From Acidimicrobiaceae bacterium (lineage in GTDB: Bacteria; Actinomycetota; Acidimicrobiia; Acidimicrobiales; RAAP-2): a stretch of DNA of 52,510 nt. A model generated the notes under the pieces. That model was not told where the DNA came from. It searched no databases and was given only the letters and a program-made list of their open reading frames with translations. Every line of letters begins with the position of its first letter. The stretch's first letter is position 1. Positions 17,306 to 24,919 of this stretch are shown here, one piece after another. The stretch spans positions 1 through 52,510 of the forward strand of contig CANGPS010000011.1 in NCBI GenBank assembly GCA_947456245.1, read 5' to 3'. The translations under genes were made by a program, and so were the position numbers.

Positions 17306-18849
17306 CCACCACCGCATCCACGCCCTCGTCCTCGAAGGACGCCAAGACCGAGTCCTTCGGGCCGGTCGGCAAGGTCCTCAACGAGCTCGACGACCGCCTT
17401 GGGATCGCCAAGGGCGGCCGGTCGCTCATGGACAAGATCTTCCCGGACCACTGGTCCTTCATGCTGGGCGAGATCGCGCTGTACTCCTTCGTCATCCTGC
17501 TGGCGACCGGCGTCTTCCTGACCCTGTTCTACGTCCCGAGCCAGACCCTCGTCGTGTACCACGGCTCCTACGCCCCTCTGCGTGGCCAGCACGTCACGCA
17601 GGCCTTCGCCTCCTCGGTGGACCTCTCCTTCGAGGTGCGCTGCGGCATGCTGATGCGCCAGATGCACCACTGGGCGTGCGACATCTTCGTCGGTGCGATC
17701 GTGATCCACATGGCCCGGGTGTTCTTCACCGGTGCGTTCCGCAAGCCCCGCGAGCTCAACTACACGATCGGCGTCATCCTGCTGATCCTGGCCATCGGCA
17801 ACGGCTTCGTCGGCTACTCGCTCCCTGATGACCTCGTCTCGGGCACCGGCATCCGCATCGCCTTCTCGATCACCGAGTCGGTGCCGCTGGTCGGCTCGTA
17901 CCTGGCGTTCTTCCTCTTCGGTGGGAACTTCCCCGGGACGGACATCATCCCGAGGTTCTTCATCATCCACGTGCTGATCATCCCGCTGATCATCCTCGGC
18001 CTCGTCTCCGCCCACCTGTTCCTGCTGGTGCGCCAGAAGCACACGCAGTTCCCCGGCAAGGGCCGCACGGAGAAGAACGTCGTCGGTGCGCCGATGATCC
18101 CGGTCTTCGCCGCCAAGGCCACGGGCTTCCTGTTCATCGTGATGGGCGTGACCGCCCTCCTCGGAGCGCTCGCCCAGATCAACCCGATCTGGCTGTTCGG
18201 TCCCTATGACGCCTCTCGGATCTCCTACGCCGTGCAGCCGGACTGGTACATGGGCTGGCTCGACGGCGCGCTGCGAATCTGGCCGGCGTGGCAGCTCCAG
18301 GCCTTCGGTCACAACATCCCGCTCGAGGTGTTCCTGCCTGCCGCGGTCCTGCCCGGCATCGTCTTCGGCATCTGCCTGGCCTGGCCGGGCATCGAGCGGG
18401 CGGTGACCAAGGACAACGCCTCGCACAACCTGCTCGACTTCCCCCGCAACCGGCCTCGTCGCACCGCAGCTGGTGCGGTCATGCTGTCGTTCCTGATGAT
18501 GCTCTTCATCGCGAGCTCGACCGACGTGCTGGCGAACTACTTCAAGATCTCGCTCAACGTCATGCTCTGGGCGATGCGGTTCCTCGTGATCCTCATCCCG
18601 ATCCTCGCCTACCCGATCACGCTGCGGATCTGCAAGGAGCTCCAGCAGGTCCCTGAGGGCGGCAAGCGCAAGCGGGCCAACGTCGTCATGCGGTCGGCGG
18701 AGGGTGCCTACACCACGGTGCCGGCCGAGCAGCGTCCTGGTGACGGCCACCACGAGCTCCCCGCCGAGCCCGTGCCGACCTTCATCGACCTCGATGAGGA
18801 CGATGGTGTCGACCCCACCGACGAGGGCGTCCGTCGCGTAGATCGCTGA
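17302..18849 (+). CDS. qcrB: Cytochrome b subunit of the bcc complex
   Basis: A 515-residue cytochrome b with the quinol-oxidation site. The haem pairs are probably His122/His136 (MHHWACD and VIHMARVFFTGAFRKPRELNY) and His223/His238, spaced 14 and 15 residues as in actinobacterial and b6f-type proteins. The Qo-site PDWYMGW segment is present, and an acidic cytoplasmic tail of about 90 residues closes the protein. ATG 17302 overlaps the qcrA stop. The conserved start MTTTASTPSSSKDAKTESFG follows. Confidence 0.96.
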   Translation: MTTTASTPSSSKDAKTESFGPVGKVLNELDDRLGIAKGGRSLMDKIFPDHWSFMLGEIALYSFVILLATGVFLTLFYVPSQTLVVYHGSYAPLRGQHVTQAFASSVDLSFEVRCGMLMRQMHHWACDIFVGAIVIHMARVFFTGAFRKPRELNYTIGVILLILAIGNGFVGYSLPDDLVSGTGIRIAFSITESVPLVGSYLAFFLFGGNFPGTDIIPRFFIIHVLIIPLIILGLVSAHLFLLVRQKHTQFPGKGRTEKNVVGAPMIPVFAAKATGFLFIVMGVTALLGALAQINPIWLFGPYDASRISYAVQPDWYMGWLDGALRIWPAWQLQAFGHNIPLEVFLPAAVLPGIVFGICLAWPGIERAVTKDNASHNLLDFPRNRPRRTAAGAVMLSFLMMLFIASSTDVLANYFKISLNVMLWAMRFLVILIPILAYPITLRICKELQQVPEGGKRKRANVVMRSAEGAYTTVPAEQRPGDGHHELPAEPVPTFIDLDEDDGVDPTDEGVRRVDR

Positions 18850-19922
18850 GTCGTCGCCGCAGCGCCGTCGCCGCCCTCGCGGCCGCGACGGCGCTGGCGA
18901 TGACCGCCTGCGGCCACGCCGCTGAGCAGGTCACCCACCGGACGGTCTCGACCAGGCTGCCCACCACGACCCCGCTCACCATCCCGCCGGCCGTCGATCC
19001 GGTCCCGGCGAACCCGGTGGCCACCCCTGGGTGGACGGTGGCCTCGGTCGGTCCACGAGGGGTCACCGCCGAGCTGCGCACCCTGACCTCCCCGGCGGGC
19101 AGGTCCGTCGTCGTCGCTCGGTTCCCTGCGGCCACCACCGCCCTCCACCTCCACGTGGGGAGCGAGGACCCGCCCGGTGCGCTCAGCCAGGTCCCGCCCG
19201 ACGCGGCGAACGCGGTGGCCACCACCAACGCCGAGTCCAGCATCCTCGTGGCCGCCTTCAACGGTGGCTTCAAGCGCGACGCCGGGGTCGGCGGCGTCGT
19301 GGCCGACGGCACCACGGTGAGCCCGCTGATCGACGGAGAGGCCGGCGCCCTCATCGACGGACGAGGCGTCCTGACCATCGGTCCCTGGGGGTCGGTCGGG
19401 GTCGACCCCTCCCGCCGGCTGGTCTCCGTGCGCCAGAACCTCCCCCTGCTCGTCGAGGGCGGGCGCCCGACGGCGCTGGCGCTGTCAGGACCGGGCCCCT
19501 GGGGCAGCGTCCTCGGGCCGGATCCCGTGGTGGCCCGCAGCGCCCTTGGGGTCAACGCGGCGGGAGACGTCTTCTTCGCCGGCTCCATGCACGTCCTGCC
19601 GGCAGACCTGGCTCAGGTGCTCTCGTCGGTCGGCGTGGTCCGGGCGATGCAGCTCGACATGAACCCCTACTGGGTCACCCTGGGCACCACGCCGACCCCG
19701 GGAGGATCGCTCATCAGCCAGATCCCGGGTGAGACCAACCCGGCCACCATCTTCCAGTCGGGCTGGACCCGTGACTTCTTCTCGGTCGTCGCCCGACCGC
19801 CGCGGTCGTGCCATCTGCGCTTCCCCGGCCCGCCGGGCGTCCCGGGCCCCGCCGCCGCCACGGTGGTCTGTGGGCCACAGCACGTGGCCACCCCGACGAT
19901 GCCGACCATGGTGTGGCCATGA
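18846..19922 (+). CDS. Phosphodiester-glycosidase (NAGPA-domain) lipoprotein; possible CTG start
   Basis: A NAGPA/DUF2233-domain protein, the family of N-acetylglucosamine-1-phosphodiester alpha-N-acetylglucosaminidase. Signatures are ILVAAFNGGFKRDAG, VARSALGVNAAGDVFFAG and RAMQLDMNPYW. The first in-frame ATG (18900) leaves only MTAC before the mature protein. No ATG, GTG or TTG occurs between the upstream in-frame stop (18795) and that ATG. A CTG at 18846 overlaps the qcrB stop (CTGA) and would add 18 residues, giving an Arg-rich n-region, hydrophobic core and lipobox AMTAC with Cys22. I give the CTG start as preferred but unproven; 18900 is the conservative start. The envelope substrate is unknown. 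The gene is co-transcribed with the qcr genes by position. Confidence 0.72.
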   Translation: MSRRRSAVAALAAATALAMTACGHAAEQVTHRTVSTRLPTTTPLTIPPAVDPVPANPVATPGWTVASVGPRGVTAELRTLTSPAGRSVVVARFPAATTALHLHVGSEDPPGALSQVPPDAANAVATTNAESSILVAAFNGGFKRDAGVGGVVADGTTVSPLIDGEAGALIDGRGVLTIGPWGSVGVDPSRRLVSVRQNLPLLVEGGRPTALALSGPGPWGSVLGPDPVVARSALGVNAAGDVFFAGSMHVLPADLAQVLSSVGVVRAMQLDMNPYWVTLGTTPTPGGSLISQIPGETNPATIFQSGWTRDFFSVVARPPRSCHLRFPGPPGVPGPAAATVVCGPQHVATPTMPTMVWP

Positions 19923-20710
19923 CCGAGCCCGGTCGCTATCTCCACGGCCACGACGACAGCGTCCTGCGCTCGCATCGCTGGCGCACGGCGGAGAACTCGG
20001 CCGGGTACCTGCTCGGCCAGCTGTCGCCGACCGCACGGGTCCTCGACGTGGGCTGCGGGCCGGGCACGATCACGGCCGACCTCGCCGCACGGCTCCCCCG
20101 TGGCCACGTCGTCGGGGTGGACGCCTCGGCCGACGTGGTCGAGCAGGCGTCACGGGCCTTCCCTGACGTCACCTTCCTGGAGGGCGACCTCGCCGACCTG
20201 CCGCTCCCAGACGGCTCGTTCGACGTGGTGCACCTCCACCAGGTCCTCCAGCACCTCGTAGACCCCGTGGGTGCGATGGCTGGCCTGCGGCGGCTGATCG
20301 CCCCAGGAGGGCTCCTGGCGGCCCGTGACGCCGACTACGGGGCCATGACGTGGTCTCCGGCGTCCGCTGGCCTCGAGCGCTGGCTGGAGCTCTATCGAGC
20401 CTGTGCCCACGCCGTGGGAGGGGAGCCCGATGCCGGGCGCCACCTGGAACGCTGGGCGGGCGAGGCGGGCTATGGCTCGGTCACCGGGTCGCAGGACAGC
20501 TGGGTGTTCACGTCAGTGGAGGATCGGGCCTGGTGGGCCTCGATGTGGGCCGATCGGGTGCTCGGCTCGGGGTTCGCCGATGTGGCGCTGTCGTCCGGGC
20601 TGGCCGACCGGGCGGAGCTCGAGCAGGTGGCCGCCGCCTGGCGGTCGTTCGGCGCCGCCGAGGTGGGGGAGTTCGTGGTGCCGCACGGAGAGGTCCTCTG
20701 CCGGATCTGA
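19919..20710 (+). CDS. Class I SAM-dependent methyltransferase
   Basis: A 263-residue methyltransferase of the UbiE/COQ5-like type. SAM-binding motif I is VLDVGCGPGTITADLAARL, motif II is GVDASADVVEQAS, and the post-II region VTFLEGDLADLPLPDGSFDVVHLHQVLQHL carries the acidic loop. RRLIAPGGLLAARDADYG is motif III. The substrate is not evident; quinone, lipid or small-molecule targets are all possible. ATG 19919 overlaps the stop of the lipoprotein gene (ATGA), so it is the last gene of the ctaE-qcrCAB transcript. Confidence 0.85.
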   Translation: MTEPGRYLHGHDDSVLRSHRWRTAENSAGYLLGQLSPTARVLDVGCGPGTITADLAARLPRGHVVGVDASADVVEQASRAFPDVTFLEGDLADLPLPDGSFDVVHLHQVLQHLVDPVGAMAGLRRLIAPGGLLAARDADYGAMTWSPASAGLERWLELYRACAHAVGGEPDAGRHLERWAGEAGYGSVTGSQDSWVFTSVEDRAWWASMWADRVLGSGFADVALSSGLADRAELEQVAAAWRSFGAAEVGEFVVPHGEVLCRI

Positions 20711-20765
20711 GGGGCGGCACCGGACAACTCGGAGCCCATCGGACCCTCTGGGGCCCCAGAACGAG

Positions 20766-20793
20766 CCTGAGCGGCCCCTCGGGGCCGCTCAGG
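20766..20793. terminator. Bidirectional hairpin terminator between convergent respiratory operons
   Basis: A perfect inverted repeat, CCTGAGCGGCCC and its complement, forms a 12-bp stem with a CTCG loop. It lies between the methyltransferase (ends 20710) and ctaF (ends 20839 on the other strand). It has no U-run on either side but is strong enough to stop both operons. Confidence 0.7.
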
Positions 20794-20801
20794 TCATCGG
20801 A

Positions 20802-20820
20802 TCAGGCGCCGTGCGCCTGA
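20802..20820. terminator. Second hairpin in the same gap
   Basis: TCAGGCGC and GCGCCTGA pair around a 3-base loop. Two direct copies of GGTCATCGGA (20792-20801 and 20823-20832) flank it. Being nearer ctaF, it may mainly protect the end of that mRNA. Confidence 0.5.
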
Positions 20821-20838
20821 CTGGTCATCGGACCGAGG

Positions 20839-21237
20839 TCAGACGGTGCCACCTCGGCGGCTCTCGGCCGTGGCACCGATCAGCGCCGACAGGATGAGGG
20901 CCACGCCGGGGACGGCGAGCCAGGTGCCGAACACCAGGGCGAGGACCATGGTGAAGCAGCCCATGCCGAGCACGAACGGCCAGATCGAGGTCGACGGGAA
21001 CGAGTCGACCACGCCGGCACCGTCGGCGATGGTCGCGTCGTCGCGGTCCTCGGGACGGTTGCCCCCGGAGCGGCGGTACCACCAGAAGTAATAGAGGCCG
21101 GGGAGCAGGCCCAGGAACAGGGCGCCGACCAGCATCACGCCGCCGCCGTCCTCGTGACCCCAGAACCAGTAGACGCCGGCCATCAGGCCGAAGAAGATCC
21201 CCAGGAAGAGGAGGATGACCGACTCTTGCTTCATCAT
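20839..21237 (-). CDS. ctaF: Cytochrome c oxidase subunit IV (actinobacterial)
   Basis: A 132-residue subunit with four hydrophobic segments, the actinobacterial CtaF type: MMKQESVILLFLGIFFGLMAGVYWFWG, GALFLGLLPGLYYFWWYRR, and a C-terminal pair after SIWPFVLGMGCFT. The start is the first of two consecutive ATG codons, one base after the ctaD stop; upstream in-frame codons lie in ctaD and are not conserved-looking. It is the third gene of ctaC-ctaD-ctaF. Confidence 0.9.
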   Translation of the reverse strand: MMKQESVILLFLGIFFGLMAGVYWFWGHEDGGGVMLVGALFLGLLPGLYYFWWYRRSGGNRPEDRDDATIADGAGVVDSFPSTSIWPFVLGMGCFTMVLALVFGTWLAVPGVALILSALIGATAESRRGGTV

Positions 21238-21238
21238 G

Positions 21239-22978
21239 TCAGGCCTCGACCTTCTCAGCAGCCGTGGCGGCCGGCTCGTGGTGCCCGTGGCCGAGGGCCG
21301 GGGCATCGGGGTGGTTGTAGTCCCAGACCGGGCGCTCCGAGCGGATCGGGGGCAGGCTGGTGAAGTTGTGGTGCGGCGGGGGCGACGAGGTGAACCACTC
21401 GAGTGCGCTGGCGTCCCACGGGTTGTCCCCGGCCACGATCGGCTTGCGGTAGGAGGCGACCACGTTGACCACGAAGAGCAGGGTCGAGATGCCGATCAGC
21501 AGGGCGCCGACCGACTCCCACTGGTTGAGCGTCTGCCAGCTCGGGTTGTTCGGGTACACCGCCATGCGACGGGGCATGCCGTGGAGGCCGACGAGGTAGC
21601 CGGGCAGCGTGAAGACCTGGGTGCCGATGAACAGGGTCCAGAACTGCCACTTGCCCCAGCCCTCGTGGAGCATCTTGCCGGTGATCTTCGGGAACCAGAA
21701 GTAGATGCCGGCGAAGGCGCCCATCGTCAGCGCCATGACCACCGAGTGGAAGTGGGCGATGACGAAGTAGGTGTCGTGGGTGAAGAAGTCCAGCGGCGGC
21801 GAGGCCAGGTAGATGCCGGTGATGCCGCCGATGAGGAAGGTGGCCACGAAGCCGATGGCCATGAGCATCGCCGTCGAGAAGTGGAGCTTGCCTCCCCACA
21901 TGGTGCCGATCCAGTTGAAGATCTTGATGCCGGTGGGCACCGCGATCAGGAGGCTCATGATCGAGAAGAACGGCAGCAGCACGGCGCCGGTGGTGAACAT
22001 GTGGTGGGCCCACACGCCGAGCGACAGGGCAGCGATGGTCAGCGTGGCGAAGACCATGCCCTTGTAGCCGAAGAGGGGCTTCTTGGAGAAGACCGGGATG
22101 ATCTCGGTCACCATGCCGAAGAACGGCAGGGCGAGGATGTACACCTCAGGGTGACCCCAGAACCAGAAGATGTGCTGCCAGAGCAGCGGCACGCCGCCGC
22201 CCTGGACCTCGAAGATGTGGGTCCCGAAGTGGCGGTCGCAGTAGAGCATGATCAGGCCGGCCGTCAGCACGGGGAAGGCCAGCAGGATCAGGATGCCGGT
22301 GACCAGCATGTTCCAGGTGAAGATCGGCATGCGGAACAGCGTCATGCCCGGCGCCCGGAGGTAGAAGATCGTGGCGATCAGGTTGACGCCGGAGAAGATG
22401 GCCGAGAACCCGGTCAGCATCAGGGCACCGATCCAGAGGTCGGCACCGGCGCCCGGGGCGTTGATGGCGCTGGTCAGCGGGGCGTAGCCGACCCATCCGA
22501 AGGCGGCCGGTCCACCGGAGACGAAGAACCCGAGGATCATCGTCAGCGACCCGGTCAGGTAGAGCCAGTACGACAGGGCGTTGAGACGGGGGAACGCCAT
22601 GTCCGGTGCGCCCACCTGCAGCGGCACGAGGTAGTTGGCCAGGCCGGCGAAGGCGAAGGGACCGACGAACAGGTAGATCATCACGCTGCCGTGCATCGTG
22701 AAGAGCTGGTTGTACTGCTGGAGGGTGACCAGCGTGCTGGTCGGCGAGACCAGCTGGGCCCGGATCACCTCGGCGAAGGCGCCGCCGATGACCATCATCA
22801 CGATGCTGGTCACGGTGTAGTTGATGCCGATGACCTTGTGGTCGGTCGAGGTCAGCCACTTGAGGATGCCCGAGGGGCCGTGGTGCTCCCCGTGGTCGTC
22901 GTGGTGGCCGTGGTCGACGGAGGACGGACCGCCCTCGTCAGGCGTGCTCGTCGTGGGTCGCTCGATGAGGTCGGTCAT
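21239..22978 (-). CDS. ctaD: Cytochrome c oxidase subunit I
   Basis: A 579-residue catalytic subunit of the aa3 oxidase holding haem a, haem a3 and CuB. Visible signatures are TDHKVIGINY (N-terminal), FWFWGHPEVYILALPFFG (the His-Tyr pair at CuB), VWAHHMFTTG (CuB histidines), and HDTYFVIAHFHSVVMALTMGAFAGIYFWFPKITGK with the haem a and a3 histidines. The N-terminus has a His-rich stretch (DHGHHDDHGEHHG) before the first helix, and the C-terminus another (HNFTSLPP). ATG 22978 starts one base after the ctaC stop. Confidence 0.97.
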   Translation of the reverse strand: MTDLIERPTTSTPDEGGPSSVDHGHHDDHGEHHGPSGILKWLTSTDHKVIGINYTVTSIVMMVIGGAFAEVIRAQLVSPTSTLVTLQQYNQLFTMHGSVMIYLFVGPFAFAGLANYLVPLQVGAPDMAFPRLNALSYWLYLTGSLTMILGFFVSGGPAAFGWVGYAPLTSAINAPGAGADLWIGALMLTGFSAIFSGVNLIATIFYLRAPGMTLFRMPIFTWNMLVTGILILLAFPVLTAGLIMLYCDRHFGTHIFEVQGGGVPLLWQHIFWFWGHPEVYILALPFFGMVTEIIPVFSKKPLFGYKGMVFATLTIAALSLGVWAHHMFTTGAVLLPFFSIMSLLIAVPTGIKIFNWIGTMWGGKLHFSTAMLMAIGFVATFLIGGITGIYLASPPLDFFTHDTYFVIAHFHSVVMALTMGAFAGIYFWFPKITGKMLHEGWGKWQFWTLFIGTQVFTLPGYLVGLHGMPRRMAVYPNNPSWQTLNQWESVGALLIGISTLLFVVNVVASYRKPIVAGDNPWDASALEWFTSSPPPHHNFTSLPPIRSERPVWDYNHPDAPALGHGHHEPAATAAEKVEA

Positions 22979-22979
22979 C

Positions 22980-23855
22980 TCAGTTGGCTCCCTGGCTCTG
23001 TGCTCGGTTGGTCGGGACTCGTGGGCTGATCTGCGCTGCGACGGCACCGCTCTGGGCGGCGGCGTTCACGATCGAGGTGTTGGCATCCTGCTTGGCCATC
23101 CATGCGTCGTACTCGTCCGTGGGCAGGACCCGGACGTTGAAGTACATCAGCGAGTGGTAGAGGCCGCACAGCTGGGCGCACTGCCCCTTGTAGAGGCCGG
23201 GCTTGGTGATGTTGAACGTGAAGACGTTGAGCAGTCCCGGCTGGGCGTAGCGGGAGAAGTTGAACCTCGGCACGTAGAAGCCGTGGACCACGTCAGCCGA
23301 GCGCAGGTTGATGCGGACGTCCTGGTCGGCCGGCATGACCATCGTCGGGGTCTGGGTGGTCTGGCCGACGATGTAGGCCTTGTGGCCCGGGTAGGTGAAC
23401 TTCCATCCCCACTGGAAGGCGGTCACGTTGATGGTGGCCTGCGGCGTGGGGTTGGCCACGACCTTGTTCTCCACGACGACGGTGGCGGCGAACAGGCCGA
23501 TGACCACCAGGATTGGGACGATCGTGTAGAGGATCTCGAGGGGGATGTTGTACTGGGTCTGCTTCGGAAGGCTCGTGTCCTTCTTCTTGGCCCGGTAGCG
23601 GACGATCACGTAGATCATCAGCAGGAAGGTGAACCCGCCGATGATCACTGCGGCGACAGAGAAGCCCTGCCACAGCTTGAACGTGTCGGTGCCGGCCTTG
23701 CTCACGCCGCCATAGGCGCCGAAGGATGGCAGTTGACAGCCCGCCAGGATCAGCGGAGCGCTGAGGGCGAGCAGGATGGCCCGGCGGCGTGAACGGCGCT
23801 GCTGCGCCGGCTTCACGGAGTCCGGGGAGTCAGTGAGGGGAGTAGCTGATTCCAC
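22980..23855 (-). CDS. ctaC: Cytochrome c oxidase subunit II, lipoprotein
   Basis: A 291-residue subunit carrying the CuA site. It begins with an Arg-rich n-region and lipobox LAGC with Cys40, so it is probably a lipoprotein. Two helices (~60-85 and ~105-130) anchor the periplasmic domain. CuA ligands are His in VVHGFYVPRF and Cys/Cys/His/Met in GQCAQLCGLYHSLM; the usual Glu between the cysteines is Gln here. The GTG start is chosen because TAAGGT lies 8 bases upstream and the predicted n-region begins there. It heads ctaC-ctaD-ctaF. Confidence 0.94.
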   Translation of the reverse strand: MESATPLTDSPDSVKPAQQRRSRRRAILLALSAPLILAGCQLPSFGAYGGVSKAGTDTFKLWQGFSVAAVIIGGFTFLLMIYVIVRYRAKKKDTSLPKQTQYNIPLEILYTIVPILVVIGLFAATVVVENKVVANPTPQATINVTAFQWGWKFTYPGHKAYIVGQTTQTPTMVMPADQDVRINLRSADVVHGFYVPRFNFSRYAQPGLLNVFTFNITKPGLYKGQCAQLCGLYHSLMYFNVRVLPTDEYDAWMAKQDANTSIVNAAAQSGAVAAQISPRVPTNRAQSQGAN

Positions 23856-23863
23856 GAGATCTG

Positions 23864-23869
23864 ACCTTA
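23864..23869 (-). promoter_or_regulatory. -10 element TAAGGT of the ctaC operon, leaderless start
   Basis: TAAGGT on the minus strand ends 8 bases before the ctaC GTG. The spacing is identical to 6758 and 12296. No Shine-Dalgarno sequence of useful spacing is present. Confidence 0.55.
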
Positions 23870-24174
23870 GCCACTGATGGCGCTGATGCGGTAGTTCAGC
23901 GCCGGCGCCGCCGGAGCCCACACCGGCCGGTCGACGACTCGACGGGCTCGCCGTGCACGCCGCCCGGCAGATCTCCGGCGTCGGCGGCCGGAGCGCACCC
24001 GCTCGGCACCCGACGGGGAGGTCGACGGTCGGGCGAGCGCCGGCTCGTCGGCGAGCGGGAGGTGTCGCTCGCGACGGGCTGACGAGGGGTGCCTCGAGAG
24101 GGGGCGAGGGTCGATGCGTCCCTCGCGGTGCGGGGTGATCAGGAGGGGAGGCGCGGCGCCTCGACCCACCCGTG
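23870..24174. other. Gap of about 300 bases without a convincing gene
   Basis: Between ctaC and the tatA terminator. The only open frames are Arg/Ala/Gly-rich, with no domain, no start signal and the composition of random GC-rich DNA. No tRNA cloverleaf or strong palindrome is visible. It probably holds the upstream control region of ctaC. Confidence 0.5.
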
Positions 24175-24205
24175 GGACCAGCCCGACCATGGGTCGGGCT
24201 GGTCC
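24175..24205 (-). terminator. Perfect 14-bp hairpin after tatA
   Basis: GGACCAGCCCGACC and its exact complement pair around the loop ATG. The hairpin begins 6 bases past the tatA stop on the minus strand. There is no U-run. Confidence 0.7.
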
Positions 24206-24211
24206 GGGTGT

Positions 24212-24418
24212 TCAGCTCTTCGACGAGCTCTCGTCGGTGCCGGACTTGTCGGCGTCAGCGTCGCTGGCGGCGGCACCGGTCTTGATGCCCTTCTCGAACT
24301 CCGTCTTCGCGGAGCCGAGGCTGCGAGCGAGCTTGGGGATGGCTGCGCCACCGAAGATCACGACCGCGATCACGATGACCACGATCAGCAGGTCTGGTCC
24401 GAAGATCTCTCCGAGCAT
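24212..24418 (-). CDS. tatA: Sec-independent protein translocase TatA
   Basis: A 68-residue pore-forming Tat subunit. The N-terminal helix MLGEIFGPDLLIVVIVIAVVIFGG is followed by the amphipathic IPKLARSLGSAKTEFEKGIK with the conserved FGxxKxPxLARxLG pattern, and then an acidic tail. The start at 24418 is fixed by GAGGAG seven bases upstream; an ATG six bases earlier (24424) would leave only one base. It could help export twin-arginine proteins such as QcrA and the DoxX-Rieske protein of this window. tatB and tatC are not in the window. Confidence 0.93.
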   Translation of the reverse strand: MLGEIFGPDLLIVVIVIAVVIFGGAAIPKLARSLGSAKTEFEKGIKTGAAASDADADKSGTDESSSKS

Positions 24419-24425
24419 CGTCATT

Positions 24426-24431
24426 CTCCTC
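24426..24431 (-). promoter_or_regulatory. Shine-Dalgarno GAGGAG that decides the tatA start
   Basis: GAGGAG is seven bases from ATG 24418 and only one from ATG 24424, so the inner ATG is the likely start. Confidence 0.7.
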
Positions 24432-24493
24432 ACCTCCGTGCGCCACGTGGCGCCTCTGTGTTCACGTTAGACCCCGGCGCTCCGCCGGGCGCA

Positions 24494-24919
24494 TCAGCCC
24501 GCCAGGAGGATGCCGGCGAGCAGCGCGAGCAGCGAGGCCGTCCCGGCGATCGAGCCCCAGGCGGCGGTGCCGCCCTTCGTCGACGCCCGGCCGTGGAGCC
24601 AGGCCCCGAGGCCGGCCAGGATCACGAGCAGGAACTTGATCCCCATCACCATGTTCCACCCCGTGGTGGCGTGGCCGTGGGGGTTGAGCGCGGCCAGGTT
24701 CCAGAACCCGGTGATCACGAGCACGGCGAAGGCCGGCCAGCTCAGCCGGGCGAAGGCCCGGGCGAGCTTCTTCGGGGCCTCGTCGCCGAGGCCCCGGGCC
24801 GTGCCGACCAGGCCGAGCATCACGAACTGTCCGCCCACCCAGATGGCGGCCGCCAGGACATGGAGGAACAGGCGGATCGCCTCGACGCCGGGCGTCAGGC
24901 TCAGCTCGGCCCCGGTCAT
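24494..24919 (-). CDS. CopD-like small membrane protein
   Basis: A 141-residue protein with four hydrophobic helices. The first (IRLFLHVLAAAIWVGGQFVMLGLV) resembles the copper-resistance D/DUF420 family, where a His in the first helix is conserved. ITGFWNLAAL and NMVMGIKFLLVILAGLGAWLHGR match the remaining helices. A copper or haem-related role is possible but not shown. Its ATG overlaps the stop of the enoyl-CoA hydratase gene by one base (TGATG), so the two are coupled although their functions look unrelated. Confidence 0.7.
   Translation of the reverse strand: MTGAELSLTPGVEAIRLFLHVLAAAIWVGGQFVMLGLVGTARGLGDEAPKKLARAFARLSWPAFAVLVITGFWNLAALNPHGHATTGWNMVMGIKFLLVILAGLGAWLHGRASTKGGTAAWGSIAGTASLLALLAGILLAG

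Noticed and set aside
21215-23029. Long open frame (604 codons) opposite ctaD
   Set aside because: Composition is that of antisense GC-rich DNA; ctaD has all its metal ligands on the minus strand.
23885-23960. tRNA-like stretch (GGTAGTTCAG)
   Set aside because: No T-arm, no acceptor pairing and no anticodon arm could be built.
23867-24190. Open frame of 107 codons between ctaC and tatA
   Set aside because: Arg/Pro/Ala-rich, no start signal, no domain, and it runs through the tatA terminator.
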